From: Veillonella infantium
Lineage (GTDB): Bacteria; Bacillota; Negativicutes; Veillonellales; Veillonellaceae
Direction: 5' to 3'
Assembly (NCBI RefSeq): GCF_002959895.1
Contig: NZ_PPDD01000015.1
Location: 44,433 to 108,432 of the forward strand
DNA length: 64,000 bases
Part shown: positions 19,320 through 28,125 of the stretch, piece by piece
Position numbering within the stretch: position 1 is the stretch's first letter
Layout of the letters: the number at the start of each line of letters is the position of its first letter
The notes under the pieces: generated by a model
Database searches by the model: none
Told to the model about the DNA's origin: nothing
The model's input: the letters and a program-made list of their open reading frames with translations, nothing else
Made by a program: the position numbers and the translations under genes

Positions 19320-20447
19320 GGAGTAATCTTCACTTTCAAAGGCCAAAATAACATTACTCGTTACGAAATGGCGCAAATGATTGCAAAAGCTATGGCGAAC
19401 CAGGATCGTGCCAATGCAGAGCAACAGGCTATGATTAATCGCTTGGCTGATGAATTCTCTAATGAACTGAATAATTTGGGTGTTCGTGTGGCTCGTTTAG
19501 AAGACCGCGTGGGTAATGTAAAGGTAACTGGCGATGTACGTCTTCGTTATCTTGGCTCCCAAGAAAAAGATGGTAAATTCGTAAACGATGGTACGAATAT
19601 GCGTGGCCTAGATTATAGTAAAGGTTCCCAATTCGATGTGCGCGCTCGTTTACAATTCAATGCAAAGGTTAATGATCGCACTGACGTTGTAGTCCGTACT
19701 ACAACAGGTAATATGGAACTAGGTGATTCTTTTCAAACATCCTCTTCTGGTTCATCCCTTCGCAATAGACCAACAAATATTCATTTCGACCGTGCTTATG
19801 TAAATCATAAATTTGGTGAACGCGTATCTGTGAAAGCAGGTCGTTTCAATCAAATGATCGGCAATGGCTTGATTTATGACGATGGCTTTGACGGTGTTCA
19901 ATTCAACGCAGGCAATCATAAGCTTAATTTCCAAGCAGCATATGGTTATGGTATTGAGGGTGGTTTCTATACACGTGTAAATAAACGCGTAAATGGCGAA
20001 GCTAAAAATATGTACGGTTTCAGTTCTGACTTGAATTTTGATAAAGTTTGGGTTGGCGGCGAATGGGTGAAAGCAGCTGGCGTATCTAATGGTACAGCTT
20101 GGTCTGCTGGCCTTGGCTATGGTAATTATAAAATCTCCAAACGTGGTACATGGGATGTAAAAGTGCAATACTTTAACTTTGGTGATAACATTGCCCTTCA
20201 ATCCTCCCGTTGGGAAGTACCATATGATGCGACAAACCGTTATTATGACCCTAACTTCCATGGTGGTCCAGCTTATGTTACTAGCTACCGTGGTTACAGA
20301 GGTTGGTTGGCAACAGCTCACTATGCGTTGCAAGACAATGTAGGCGTAACAGGCTACTATGGCTTCAATAATAAAACAAATAAGAGCATCGGTGACAACG
20401 ATAAACTTCCTAACTACTACCGTGTAGACCTTAACTACCAATTCTAA
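19320..20447 (+). pseudogene. ompM: 5'-truncated OmpM-type porin (SLH remnant plus barrel)
   Basis: The reading frame opens after a TAG at 19317 and reads TFKGQNNITRYEMAQMIAKA, the last third of an SLH domain. A coiled-coil spacer (about 20-55 of the 359-aa product from the ATG at 19368) and an outer-membrane barrel ending in YRVDLNYQF follow. The signal peptide and the first two thirds of the SLH domain (roughly 65-70 residues) are absent, and no good ribosome-binding site precedes the ATG. A protein from 19368 would stay in the cytosol, so this is a broken gene or a silent donor cassette. The barrel frame itself is intact, arguing for recent loss or for maintenance by recombination with a complete ompM elsewhere. 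Confidence 0.8.
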
Positions 20448-20472
20448 TACATAAGTAAGTAGAATCATAATA

Positions 20473-20552
20473 AAGGGGCTGTAACAAAACAGCCCCTTAA
20501 GCTAAACAAGCTATTAGTTGATTTTATATGATCAACTAATAGCTTGTTTTCT
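20473..20552. terminator. Two stacked hairpins after the ompM fragment
   Basis: First hairpin AAGGGGCTGT / ACAGCCCCTT (20473-20498). The second has a longer stem, AACAAGCTATTAGTTGAT / ATCAACTAATAGCTTGTT, followed by a T-rich run (20505-20552). Together they form a strong terminator. Confidence 0.85.
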
Positions 20553-20599
20553 TTATTTCTAAGAAAAAAGGGGGTTATAGGACAAAAAGTGTTGCTCTT

Positions 20600-20652
20600 A
20601 ATGCCGATGGAACTAGTTAAATACTAGCTCCATTGGCATTTTATCTTTTTGA
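20600..20652 (+). terminator. Hairpin between the doubled left IRs of IS copy 1
   Basis: AATGCCGATGGAACTAG pairs with CTAGCTCCATTGGCATT around the loop TTAAATA, followed by TTATCTTTTT. It probably stops outside transcription from entering the transposase gene. Confidence 0.65.
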
Positions 20653-20770
20653 GTAACTTTTACATATAGGACAAAAAGTGTTGCTAAAAAGTCTGAACCC
20701 CCTTGATTTTACTGACTCAAATAAGGTTTTATCTTTCTAAAGAGATATATTTTTTAGAAGGAGTATAATT

Positions 20771-21894
20771 ATGAAACTAGTCAGATGCCCTAATTGTGGT
20801 TTCGTCTGTAAGAGAAATGGTAAAACAAATGCGGGTTCTCAACGTTGGTATTGTAATCAATGTTCTTGCTCATTCACAAATAAAGTGAATAAAACTAACA
20901 ATAATTTACAGATATTTTTGGATTGGTTATTTGGTAAACATACACAGTTAGATATGGCTGGCGATGGACGTTCATTTCGTAGAAAAACATCACAGTTTTG
21001 GGAGCTTTGGCCATTACCACCAAAAGTTGAATCATCAAGTAGCGTAGTATTTGTTGATGGTATTTATTTAGCTAGAAATGCTTGCATTTTAATCTGTTGT
21101 AATGAGACGCATGTCTTAGGATGGTATGTTTGTAGATATGAACATTCTAAGGCGTGGGAGGTTTTATTACGACGTATTTCACCACCTACAGTAGTTGTAT
21201 CCGATGGTGGTACCGGCTTTCAAAAGGCATTAAAAAAGTTTGGCTAAAAGCCAAACTACAAAGATGCTTATTTTACGCATTTCAACAAGTAAAACGCTAT
21301 ACAACAATACGTCCTAAAACGATTGCTGGCTGTGAATTATATGGAATTGCAAGGGATTTATTAACGATACACACGCAAGATCATGCCGTGAAGTGGGTGC
21401 AAAATGTTATGTCATGGAAAGTACGACATAGAGTATTTTTATCAGAAATGACAGTTGATGAAAATGGTACGATACGACCTAAACACGAACGACTTATCAA
21501 AGCAGAAAATTCCTTAGTTAAATTAATTAATAACAGATGTTTGTTTACTTACTTAGATACATCGTTGAGATGTACCTGTCCAGCTACTAATAATCGTATA
21601 GAAGGTGGCATAAATGCTCAGTTACGCGCTATGTTACGTAATCATAGAGGAATGTCTATTGAAAGACGAATAAAAGCGGTATTCTGGTGGTGCTATATGC
21701 ACTCACCGAATCCGCTTTCTAATGCAGAAATACTTAAGGTTATGCCGACCAACAAGAGTATTTCCGATATATATCATACCATACATGAACAATCTAGGTT
21801 AGAAGCCTCTATTCCAACTTGGGGTGATGCTATTGTTTGGAGTGATTTGCATAATTATGATTGTCTATTTACCAATCTTTGGGGACTGAAATAG
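20771..21894 (+). pseudogene. IS256-type transposase split by a -1 shift
   Basis: The first frame (20771-21247, 158 aa) has a CPNC/CNQC zinc ribbon (residues 5-35), the first catalytic Asp in VFVDGIYL and the second in VVSDGGTG. The second frame (meaningful from about 21238 to 21894) carries NNRIEGGINAQLR with the catalytic Glu. Joined, they give about 374 aa, colinear with the intact 370-aa paralogue at 62861. The break is at an A6 run: A-AAA-AAG in the first frame, exactly where the intact copy has one more base. A 7-bp hairpin (21238-21256) follows at once. It is either a one-base deletion or a programmed -1 frameshift; the sequence alone does not decide. Confidence 0.8.
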
Positions 21895-22034
21895 CAACAC
21901 TTTTTGTCCTATAACTCCCATTTTCAGATGAGATATTAATAGGTCGAGGTATTACCTCTAGAATTAATATATTCCCTCGTGCTATATTACATATGAGTAG
22001 TATTTTTACGTTCATATGTATAAGGAGATACTCT

Positions 22035-23243
22035 ATGTTTAACTTTTATAGTGAGTTATTATTACGTTTACAGAAACAATTTGTATCCGAACATGAATCT
22101 GATTTCAAATCTATTGAGGATTTGTTAGAAGCATTTATGACTCAATATAATCGTGGTGATTTTAATAATACGATAGAAATGAAATTACGTGATTTATATG
22201 AGGCTGCAGAAGAGGCTGATACGAATGAGAAATCAAGGAAGTTATACAATGAAATCCTTGCATTATGTCCAGATGAAGTAGATGCTAAACGAGAACTCAT
22301 AGCCCTTGAGTTACATCCAAGCTTTCAAATTTATCAGTTGAAACAGCTAGTAGAATCGTTGAAAAAACCAAAGAAAATAGATTGGAATATAATAGAGACG
22401 CGTCCTTATATGCGTTGCCTCATCGACATGGGGATGATATATTTAGAATATAATATGTATAATGATGCGATTGCCTGCTTTACGCCAGTTTTTCACGGAG
22501 ACAAGCAAGATCATTCGGGATTTCTTGTGTATATGATGGTTGCTTGTTGTGGCGCTGCCAACTGGGATCGCGGCCGCAAGGTATATCAGCGATATCTTGC
22601 ATGTTGCGATGATATACAAAATGCATTTAATCAGGCTCCGGATATCATGTTGCCTATGCATATGCTGTATATTCTATTGGCTTTGCAGTGTGGTGAAAGC
22701 AAGATAGCCCATGATGTATTAGCAGATCTTGTTGATGAATATGAAGATATTGATTGGTTATTACAAGATGCAACGCGCTGGAACGATTTTGTAGAAGATC
22801 ATTTAGAGGCTATTATGTATATGGTAGACCAAGTGAGCAACATAGATTCTGACCCACGAGAATTAATAAGCTTATATACTGCTATCTCATTTTTACCAAC
22901 TCAATTAGTGGATTTTGAAAGTCCATTATGGCAGACTCTATATGATGCGTATGAACGTGTTACCGGTCGAACTGTTATAAATCGGTACTCTAATGATAGT
23001 TATATGGGAAAACGCGAGTCCGCTCATATGAGCCCCGTAGAGGTTGCTAAAGGTGGGGCTTTGCGTGGAAATCCGGTATATGACAATATACGGTTCGGTG
23101 CACAAATTACACTTTCACAAGCCGGCCTATACACAGTAGATGATTTTAAAACAATTACTAAACAAGAAGTATTGATGCTACCGGGCATTGGTAAAAAAAC
23201 AGTGGAACAACTAGAGCATAATGGTGTTATATTTAAAGCCTAA
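22035..23243 (+). CDS. TPR-like protein with C-terminal RpoA-CTD/HhH-type domain
   Basis: A 402-aa cytoplasmic protein. The N-terminal two thirds are helical and TPR-like (KSRKLYNEILALCPDEVDAKRELIAL near 70, NMYNDAIACFTPVF near 140). The last 55 residues, AQITLSQAGLYTVDDFKTITKQ... then LMLPGIGKKTVEQLEHNG, match the helix-hairpin-helix fold of the RNA polymerase alpha C-terminal domain. I chose the ATG at 22035 because AGGAGA lies 7 bp before it; an in-frame ATG at 21993 has no such site. A nucleic-acid or protein-docking role is possible but no function is known. It sits isolated between an IS and ompM scraps. Confidence 0.65.
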   Translation: MFNFYSELLLRLQKQFVSEHESDFKSIEDLLEAFMTQYNRGDFNNTIEMKLRDLYEAAEEADTNEKSRKLYNEILALCPDEVDAKRELIALELHPSFQIYQLKQLVESLKKPKKIDWNIIETRPYMRCLIDMGMIYLEYNMYNDAIACFTPVFHGDKQDHSGFLVYMMVACCGAANWDRGRKVYQRYLACCDDIQNAFNQAPDIMLPMHMLYILLALQCGESKIAHDVLADLVDEYEDIDWLLQDATRWNDFVEDHLEAIMYMVDQVSNIDSDPRELISLYTAISFLPTQLVDFESPLWQTLYDAYERVTGRTVINRYSNDSYMGKRESAHMSPVEVAKGGALRGNPVYDNIRFGAQITLSQAGLYTVDDFKTITKQEVLMLPGIGKKTVEQLEHNGVIFKA

Positions 23244-23270
23244 GATGTGACTTGAATTTAATAGCGATCC

Positions 23271-23296
23271 TAGGATAACGAAGGGCTATTTGTCTT
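23271..23296 (-). repeat. Scrap of the toxin-locus repeat
   Basis: GGATAACGAAGGGCTATTTG plus CTT is identical to the 3' end of the holin-like toxin locus at about 25160-25183. It covers the last codons and stop of the toxin on the minus strand and then breaks off into ompM sequence. Confidence 0.65.
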
Positions 23297-23325
23297 ATCA
23301 TGTAGACCTTACATATCAATTCTAA
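23296..23325 (+). pseudogene. ompM: 3' scrap of an ompM porin gene
   Basis: Nine codons plus stop read YHVDLTYQF, nearly the same as the YRVDLNYQF end of the porin at 20447, and a terminator follows. It marks the right end of a former ompM locus, now joined directly to the toxin-locus scrap. Confidence 0.6.
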
Positions 23326-23336
23326 TTTACAAACTA

Positions 23337-23370
23337 AAAGGACAGTTGATGAGAATCAACTGTCTTTTTA
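23337..23370 (+). terminator. Terminator after the ompM scrap
   Basis: AAGGACAGTTGAT / ATCAACTGTCTTTTT with a GAGA loop: a strong rho-independent terminator left from the lost porin gene, also usable by the upstream TPR/HhH gene. Confidence 0.85.
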
Positions 23371-23690
23371 TATGCCCAGATTCTGTTAGTTTGCCTAGAT
23401 TCTTTTCGTATACTTATATTCTTTTGGGCATGAATATATATATATGCGTAAATTATGTCACAACATTCTCATATATATCTTGTATTTTATGAGGTATGTA
23501 TCTGCTATATATTATATTCAGTTCTAATATAGTTATTGAAATTATCATAAATGGAGTTATAGATGAAGATGCATATAACTTCTCTATTATATAGGTATTG
23601 GGCTTTATCATCTTGTTATCAGAGTTTGGTAGTATCCAATTTTATAGTTTTGAGAGATATTTGAGGTTTATAGAATGAGAGGTTGAGCGC
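23371..23690. other. AT-rich intergenic region, no gene seen
   Basis: About 320 bp of very AT-rich DNA before a decayed acyltransferase. I see no open frame, RNA gene or clear repeat. Confidence 0.5.
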
Positions 23691-24570
23691 ATGAGAGAAA
23701 GCAATATTGAGTTATTGCGCATTGTTTCGATGGTGCTGATTATTATGCACCATTTCAGTGTGCACGGAACATTTCCCTTTACGCCAGAGTTAACGTTTAA
23801 TAAGGTATTTCTCCAAGTCTTTGGGCTTGGCGGCAAGGCTGGTGTAGTAGCCTTCGTTATGATAACGGGATACTTCATGGTTTCTAGCAGCTTCAAGCTA
23901 CACAAATTTGGGAAGCTCGTAGGACAGATATGATTTTATAGTCTAGCCATGCTTGGTGTGGCTATGGGTTTAGGGCTCGATACAGTGACCTCGAGGAACA
24001 TGATGTTAACACTACTACCGATTGGTGCTATGAGCTGGTTCGCTCAGAACTTTTTAGTCCTCTATTAAACTGTGCGGTTCTTATATAACACAAAAAACAG
24101 GTATTATCTTGAGTAGTATAGGCATATTAGGCGCCTTCAGAGGGGATATTCTCGTCGATGTACTGGCTACGACCGACCCAGCGTATATGAAACAGATTTT
24201 CTATTTTACCCAAAATGAGTATGGCTTCTTCCAGCTACTACTTGGTATAGGTTTATTTATTACTTTCTTGAAAGCCAAGATCACCTATCATCCGTGGATC
24301 AATACGATTGCCTCTACGACCTTGGGGATTTACTTACTGCACTATAATAAGCTGTTCCTTCATATGTGGGACAATATATTCGGTACCTATCAGTATTACG
24401 ATTCTGCTTTATTACCACTATATGCGATCCTTGTGGTGGCACTCATTTTCATAGTTGGCATGGTGGTAGACTATATGCGGTTAGCTTTCATAGAAAAACC
24501 TATTATGAATCGCATTACGTTGTACATTGAAAGTAGTCAATCGTGGATGGAGAAGAAGGGGTCATTTTAA
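23691..24570 (+). pseudogene. Decayed acyltransferase family 3 gene
   Basis: The N-terminus (23691-23933) has the family start RESNIELLRIVSMVLIIMHHF and GVVAFVMITGYFMVSSS. The frame runs into TGA at 23931, continues in frame with FYSLAMLGVAMGLG up to a TAA near 24066, then shifts frame. The C-terminal part (24109-24570) has several membrane segments and LGIYLLHYNKLF. With the two stops, the frame change and a probable internal deletion, the gene cannot make a full protein. Intact relatives acylate surface glycans. Confidence 0.8.
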
Positions 24571-24635
24571 TGCGAATCTCACCGTTTTTTGATATAATAA
24601 GCAAGTATTCCAACGATAAAACGGAGGTAATTCTA

Positions 24636-24962
24636 ATGAGTAAATTCTTATATATGTTAGCGGCTCTACTCGTGTTGATCGGTATTAATACACAAGGCGT
24701 TGAAGCTCGTACCGATGTATATGCTACGACCTATAACGGCAATAGCTGGTATGTAGACCAAGACTCTGTAAAGAGAGTAGGGGATGTACTTAATTTTACC
24801 GTATATACGACATCTGGTCTTAGCTATAAGGTAACATCTAGCGATAGTAATTATTACAATGCAGATGTATTCTACTATAACAACAAACTCGTTTCAGACA
24901 ATGGCCAATCCGTCTGGAAATCTCCAGGTATGATGGCCGCTATGCGTGTGGCACGTAAATAA
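24636..24962 (+). CDS. Small secreted protein
   Basis: A 108-aa protein with a signal peptide (MSKFLYMLAALLVLIGINTQGVEA, cleavage after about residue 24) and an 84-residue beta-rich mature part containing YNGNSWYVDQDSVKRVGDVLNFTVY. It resembles small periplasmic proteins of unknown function whose mature domain follows a YxDxxSV...V pattern. I chose the ATG at 24636 because GGAGG lies 8 bp before it. It is monocistronic, with a terminator 10 bp after the stop. Confidence 0.75.
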   Translation: MSKFLYMLAALLVLIGINTQGVEARTDVYATTYNGNSWYVDQDSVKRVGDVLNFTVYTTSGLSYKVTSSDSNYYNADVFYYNNKLVSDNGQSVWKSPGMMAAMRVARK

Positions 24963-24972
24963 TAGGAATAAT

Positions 24973-25000
24973 AAAGGCAGCGAGATGATCGCTGCCTTTT
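24973..25000. terminator. Bidirectional terminator (secreted protein / toxin locus A)
   Basis: GGCAGCGA / TCGCTGCC with A-run before and T-run after. On the minus strand it lies at the end of toxin locus A, matching the terminator at 28308 after locus B. Confidence 0.8.
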
Positions 25001-25038
25001 GGTATTCATAAGTGTACTATAGTATCGTTTATCCGTAT

Positions 25039-25067
25039 TTGACGATATATAAGATTAACCCTATAAT
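25039..25067 (+). promoter_or_regulatory. Antitoxin RNA promoter, locus A
   Basis: TTGACG, 17 bp, TATAAT: a near-perfect sigma-70 promoter facing the toxin gene. The same boxes and spacing are kept in copy B although the spacer differs. Confidence 0.8.
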
Positions 25068-25073
25068 ATAAAC

Positions 25074-25185
25074 AGATAGCCAAGCGAGTAGATCCGTCGG
25101 GCTCATCTCAAGAGAATAAATAATTGATGAAATGGCCTTTCAGTTACCTAATTATCTAGGGATAACGAAGGGCTATTTGTCTTTT
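25074..25185 (+). ncRNA. Predicted antisense antitoxin RNA, locus A
   Basis: Start placed 7 bp after the -10 box. A hairpin (GCCTTTCAGTTA pairing with TAACGAAGGGC, one bulge and a wobble) followed by TATTTGTCTTTT makes a plausible terminator near 25185. The RNA would be about 110 nt, complementary to the toxin mRNA 3' region and its last codons, as in txpA/RatA-type pairs. Boundaries are inferred. Confidence 0.6.
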
Positions 25186-25274
25186 CCAAGACAAATAAGC
25201 GCCACAAGTGCACCAAAGGCAATGACAACCGTCATTGCCTCTAGAATTATCATGATCAACTCATAATCACTCAT
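25173..25274 (-). CDS. 33-aa holin-like type I toxin, copy A
   Basis: Encodes MSDYELIMIILEAMTVVI followed by AFGALVALICLGKDK. A short acidic N-terminus, one hydrophobic helix (about 7-29) with the AFG-LV core and a basic tail are the pattern of holin-like toxins of type I systems in Firmicutes (Hol_Tox, TxpA/BsrG-like), which damage the membrane when made in excess. The Shine-Dalgarno GGGAGG is 7 bp before the ATG but is buried in a hairpin. It differs from copy B by a few conservative changes in the helix, so the frame is under selection. Family assignment is by pattern; toxicity is inferred. Confidence 0.75.
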   Translation of the reverse strand: MSDYELIMIILEAMTVVIAFGALVALICLGKDK

Positions 25275-25281
25275 AGACAAC

Positions 25282-25305
25282 CCTCCCTTCATTAACGAAG
25301 AGAGG
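25282..25305 (-). promoter_or_regulatory. Hairpin covering toxin A ribosome-binding site
   Basis: In the mRNA, CCTCTCTTC pairs with GAAGGGAGG (one G-U), burying the GGGAGG Shine-Dalgarno. It would keep translation low until the RNA is refolded or processed. Confidence 0.7.
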
Positions 25306-25333
25306 CCCAACCTCGCTTAACTATCCTATATCA

Positions 25334-25362
25334 ATTATATGGCGAACATATAAGCGAATCAA
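25334..25362 (-). promoter_or_regulatory. Toxin promoter, locus A
   Basis: On the minus strand TTGATT, 17 bp, TATAAT. The transcript start would be near 25327, giving a leader of about 50 nt. Identical boxes are in copy B. Confidence 0.75.
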
Positions 25363-25481
25363 TAAGAATCTATTTATAGAAATATACAAAAATATATATA
25401 CGTATACGTTAGCAGTAACTATAATTACTGCTTTTTTTTACTTGTGATAATTTTATAGTTATGTGGCAAATTTCCCTCATA

Positions 25482-25510
25482 TTTACAAGAATATAATTAT
25501 TAAATATAAT
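25482..25510 (+). promoter_or_regulatory. Promoter of autotransporter 1
   Basis: TTTACA, 17 bp, TATAAT, 48 bp upstream of the start codon. It shares the TTTACA -35 box with five other adhesin genes in the window. Confidence 0.75.
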
Positions 25511-25558
25511 TAAATTATTTAATAATAGTTTATAGTGTGTAAATGAGAGAGGGTTTTT

Positions 25559-27808
25559 ATGAAACGTGTGTATAAAGCAAACCTATCTTTAGCGATTGCT
25601 CTGACAATTGCTAGCTCTGTAGTGCCCTATGCAATGGCGGGGAGTACATTAGTTACTACACCTAATGGTGCAAATATTACGACAAACAACGGTGGGAAGT
25701 TTAAGGCTGGCGAAATGACAAACTACATATCTACGATTGAAGCAGATACTGGTAGTACAGTTAGTATTGATAAAGCTGTTGCTAATATTGGCTATAATAA
25801 CAAGCCTTTCATTAGTAGTAAAGGTGGCAGTACAGTTAGCCTTAAGGAAGGCGTTTATGATGTTCAAAATGTAAGCACTCCTATTGCAGTGGCTCAAGGT
25901 GGCACCGTTAATATTGGTGTAGACGGCAACAAAGGTAATTTTACTGGTAAGGACTTGTCTTTAGTAGGTGATGTTATCGTTAAAAGCGACCCAAATCATG
26001 CGTCTGAGATCAATATTGGTATCATTGGCAAAGAATCTCTTTGGGATGGTTTGGCCTTTAATTTAGCAGATAAAGATGCAAAACAGCCAAGTCATATTAA
26101 TGTATTCCTTGGAGACTATGGTGCTTGGGAGCTCTTCTATCAAGGCGGCTTGCATGAAGGAACATTAGATGGTGGTACACAACCTAGCCATGTACATCGA
26201 CTTGTAGGCTCTAAGAATCGCAACTATGCGAATATGGTAACCCAAAGTGAGCATAATAAGCTATATGTAGATAAGCTTGAAGGGCATGTAAACTTTATTT
26301 ACGATCCTAATGATGAAGGTGGCGATACTGAGGATCCAAGCTATCAACCACCAACGAAAACCTATAATGGTTTAACTCCAGATTCCTTCTGGGGTGGTGA
26401 TATTCATATTACAAGTGCGGCTCCTGGTGCAGCGGCTCATGTGTACACTACTCAACGAGGCCTAGATATGTCCTCTGAGGCTAATGTGAACAAGATTTTA
26501 GATAACTTGGCTCACAAGATGTACTATCATAACTATGTTAATGGTGAAAGAAACCTACAAGGTACAGTAGCCATTGCATCTGATGGTTCTGAATCTGGTC
26601 GTTTTACAGTAATTACATCTGGTCATGCTAAAGAAGGTGATATTACATGGCAAGCGGATAAAGATGGTCAAGGTAAATACGTATATGGTGAAAATAAACC
26701 TGTACCAAAACCTCAACCTAAGCCAATACCTAAGCCAGAAGTAAAACCAACGCCAACACCTGAGGTTAAGCCGGCACCAACTCCGACTCCTAAACCAGAG
26801 GTTAAACCAGCGCCAAAACCTGAGGTTAAGCCAACACCAAAACCAACACCTAAACCAGAAGTGAAACCAGCTCCAGTGCCAGAGCGTAATTCTCATGTTC
26901 ATGTTATCATGGGTGATTTTGATACACCTCATATGCGCGGTGCCCGTTCTGCTATTATGAGCAATATCAATGGTTGGAGAACATTGACAGATAATATGTA
27001 TCGTCCACGCGTATTGCAACAAGGCGAACCAACAGGCATTTGGGCTCGCGTTGGGGGCGGTAAATATAGCTATACCGCAAAAGGTATCGACACAGATACA
27101 ACATATACACGCATTCAAGGCGGTTACGATGCTAAAACAGGTAGCGGCTGGACTGTAGGTGGTCAAGTATCCTACCTTCGTGGCAACGATGATTACGTAT
27201 TTAATGGTACTGGTAAGGAAAAAGCCTTTGCTGTAGGTGCTTACGGTGTGAAAGATCTTGGTAAAGATCAATATATTCACATCGAATCTCAAGTAGGCCG
27301 CGTTTCTAATGCTTTCACAGCTCGCAATGAAATTGGTGAAAGCATTTCTGGTGATGCTAAAGCAAATGCCTATACAATTGGTGCACGATACGGTAAAACT
27401 GTGAAATTCCAAAATGGTACATACATCGAACCACAAGCGCAATTGAGTTACACTCATTTCGGTGGGGATAGCTTTGATGCAGGTCGTATGCATGTCAACG
27501 AATCTGGTGTAAGCAGCACAGCAGGTGGCCTTGGCCTTGAAATCGGTAAAACATTCGGCGCAGGTAACATCTATACTCGCGTTGGTGTAAACCATGCCTT
27601 CTCTGGCACTGTAAATACAGCGTACACAACTGGCAATACTACAAAATATACAAAACAAGACCTTAAAGGCACTTGGACCGATCTAGCATTCGGTGGTCGC
27701 TATGGCTTCAATGCTAATAACAGCATCTTTGCTGACCTTAGCACAGGATTATCCGGTGACTATAAAGCAGGCTGGTCTGTAAATGCTGGATTTACACATA
27801 AATTCTAA
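25559..27808 (+). CDS. Monomeric (type Va) autotransporter adhesin 1
   Basis: A 749-aa autotransporter. The signal peptide covers residues 1-27. A beta-rich passenger runs to about 375 and contains [21 protein letters not shown], shared with the next gene. A proline-rich linker of [12 protein letters not shown] repeats lies at about 378-445, and a C-terminal autotransporter barrel at about 455-749 ends in NAGFTHKF, a normal outer-membrane beta-signal. GAGAGAGGG serves as ribosome-binding site. It is a tandem paralogue of the gene at 28623; barrels and 3' flanks are clearly homologous while passengers differ. It is flanked by inverted toxin-locus repeats. The likely role is surface adhesion or aggregation; the ligand is unknown. 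Confidence 0.88.
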   Translation: MKRVYKANLSLAIALTIASSVVPYAMAGSTLVTTPNGANITTNNGGKFKAGEMTNYISTIEADTGSTVSIDKAVANIGYNNKPFISSKGGSTVSLKEGVYDVQNVSTPIAVAQGGTVNIGVDGNKGNFTGKDLSLVGDVIVKSDPNHASEINIGIIGKESLWDGLAFNLADKDAKQPSHINVFLGDYGAWELFYQGGLHEGTLDGGTQPSHVHRLVGSKNRNYANMVTQSEHNKLYVDKLEGHVNFIYDPNDEGGDTEDPSYQPPTKTYNGLTPDSFWGGDIHITSAAPGAAAHVYTTQRGLDMSSEANVNKILDNLAHKMYYHNYVNGERNLQGTVAIASDGSESGRFTVITSGHAKEGDITWQADKDGQGKYVYGENKPVPKPQPKPIPKPEVKPTPTPEVKPAPTPTPKPEVKPAPKPEVKPTPKPTPKPEVKPAPVPERNSHVHVIMGDFDTPHMRGARSAIMSNINGWRTLTDNMYRPRVLQQGEPTGIWARVGGGKYSYTAKGIDTDTTYTRIQGGYDAKTGSGWTVGGQVSYLRGNDDYVFNGTGKEKAFAVGAYGVKDLGKDQYIHIESQVGRVSNAFTARNEIGESISGDAKANAYTIGARYGKTVKFQNGTYIEPQAQLSYTHFGGDSFDAGRMHVNESGVSSTAGGLGLEIGKTFGAGNIYTRVGVNHAFSGTVNTAYTTGNTTKYTKQDLKGTWTDLAFGGRYGFNANNSIFADLSTGLSGDYKAGWSVNAGFTHKF

Positions 27809-27854
27809 GGATCAATTTAATAAATTATTCTTTGTAATATAGCCAATATATAAA

Positions 27855-27900
27855 GCCTCCTAATAGTAGAGTAATAACTTTATTATTAGGAGGCTTTTAT
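27855..27900. terminator. Terminator after autotransporter 1
   Basis: AAAGCCTCCTAATA / TATTAGGAGGCTTTT hairpin. A close copy follows autotransporter 2 at 30989. Confidence 0.85.
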
Positions 27901-27935
27901 AATATATTTCGTATATTTCTATTAATAGATTCTTA

Positions 27936-27964
27936 TTGATTCGCCCATATGTTCTCTATATAAT
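27936..27964 (+). promoter_or_regulatory. Toxin promoter, locus B
   Basis: TTGATT, 17 bp, TATAAT; transcript start near 27971. Confidence 0.75.
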
Positions 27965-27992
27965 TGACTTAGGATAGTCAGGCGAGGTTGGG

Positions 27993-28016
27993 CCTCTCTT
28001 CGTTAATGAAGGGAGG
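27993..28016 (+). promoter_or_regulatory. Hairpin covering toxin B ribosome-binding site
   Basis: CCTCTCTTC pairs with GAAGGGAGG, which includes the Shine-Dalgarno GGGAGG (28011-28016). The same as in copy A. Confidence 0.7.
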
Positions 28017-28023
28017 GTTGTCT

Positions 28024-28125
28024 ATGAGTGATTATGAGTTAATCATGTTAATCCTAGAAGTAATGACTGTAATCATTGCTTTTGGTGCACTCGTGGCGCT
28101 TATTTGTCTTGGAAAAGACAAATAG
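28024..28125 (+). CDS. 33-aa holin-like type I toxin, copy B
   Basis: Encodes MSDYELIMLILEVMTVII followed by AFGALVALICLGKDK: one hydrophobic helix with an acidic head and basic tail, as in copy A (three or four conservative differences such as I/L, A/V and V/I). The ATG is 7 bp after GGGAGG. Its 3' UTR of about 180 nt runs to the terminator at 28308 and is crossed by the antisense RNA. Divergence limited to conservative codons supports a real protein. The holin-like toxin assignment is by pattern. Confidence 0.75.
   Translation: MSDYELIMLILEVMTVIIAFGALVALICLGKDK

Larger units (their letters stand above)
20575..21914 (+). mobile_element. IS256-type insertion sequence (zinc-ribbon variant), copy 1
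   Basis: A 1340-bp element bounded by perfect 21-bp inverted repeats (TTATAGGACAAAAAGTG... at 20575-20595 and its complement at 21894-21914). A second direct copy of the left-end repeat lies inside at 20665-20684, with an imperfect 17-bp hairpin between the two. The same layout is seen in the element at 62667. No convincing target-site duplication is visible. Confidence 0.85.
25027..25386 (-). repeat. Inverted repeat A (360 bp, type I TA locus)
   Basis: This stretch is the reverse complement of 27912-28268 with scattered substitutions over its whole length. It carries a toxin gene, its promoter, a ribosome-site hairpin and an opposing antisense promoter. The pair flanks the autotransporter gene at 25559. 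Confidence 0.85.

Noticed and set aside
19752..20468. Minus-strand 238-codon open frame over the porin fragment
   Set aside because: Reverse shadow of barrel-coding DNA; the plus frame matches an OmpM porin to its C-terminal YQF.
20567..21922. Target-site duplication of IS copy 1
   Set aside because: The flanking 8 bases (GGGG-rich on the left, CTCCCATT on the right) do not match, so no duplication can be claimed.
21993..22034. Upstream in-frame ATG of the TPR/HhH gene
   Set aside because: No ribosome site precedes it, while AGGAGA is well placed for the ATG at 22035.
24109..24570. Independent 153-aa membrane protein
   Set aside because: It aligns with the C-terminal half of acyltransferase family 3 and follows its broken N-terminal half, so it is part of a pseudogene.
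26555..27658. Minus-strand open frame of 367 codons within autotransporter 1
   Set aside because: Shadow of the barrel and proline-rich coding sequence (the reverse reads WFRCW-type repeats); the plus strand has signal peptide, linker and barrel.
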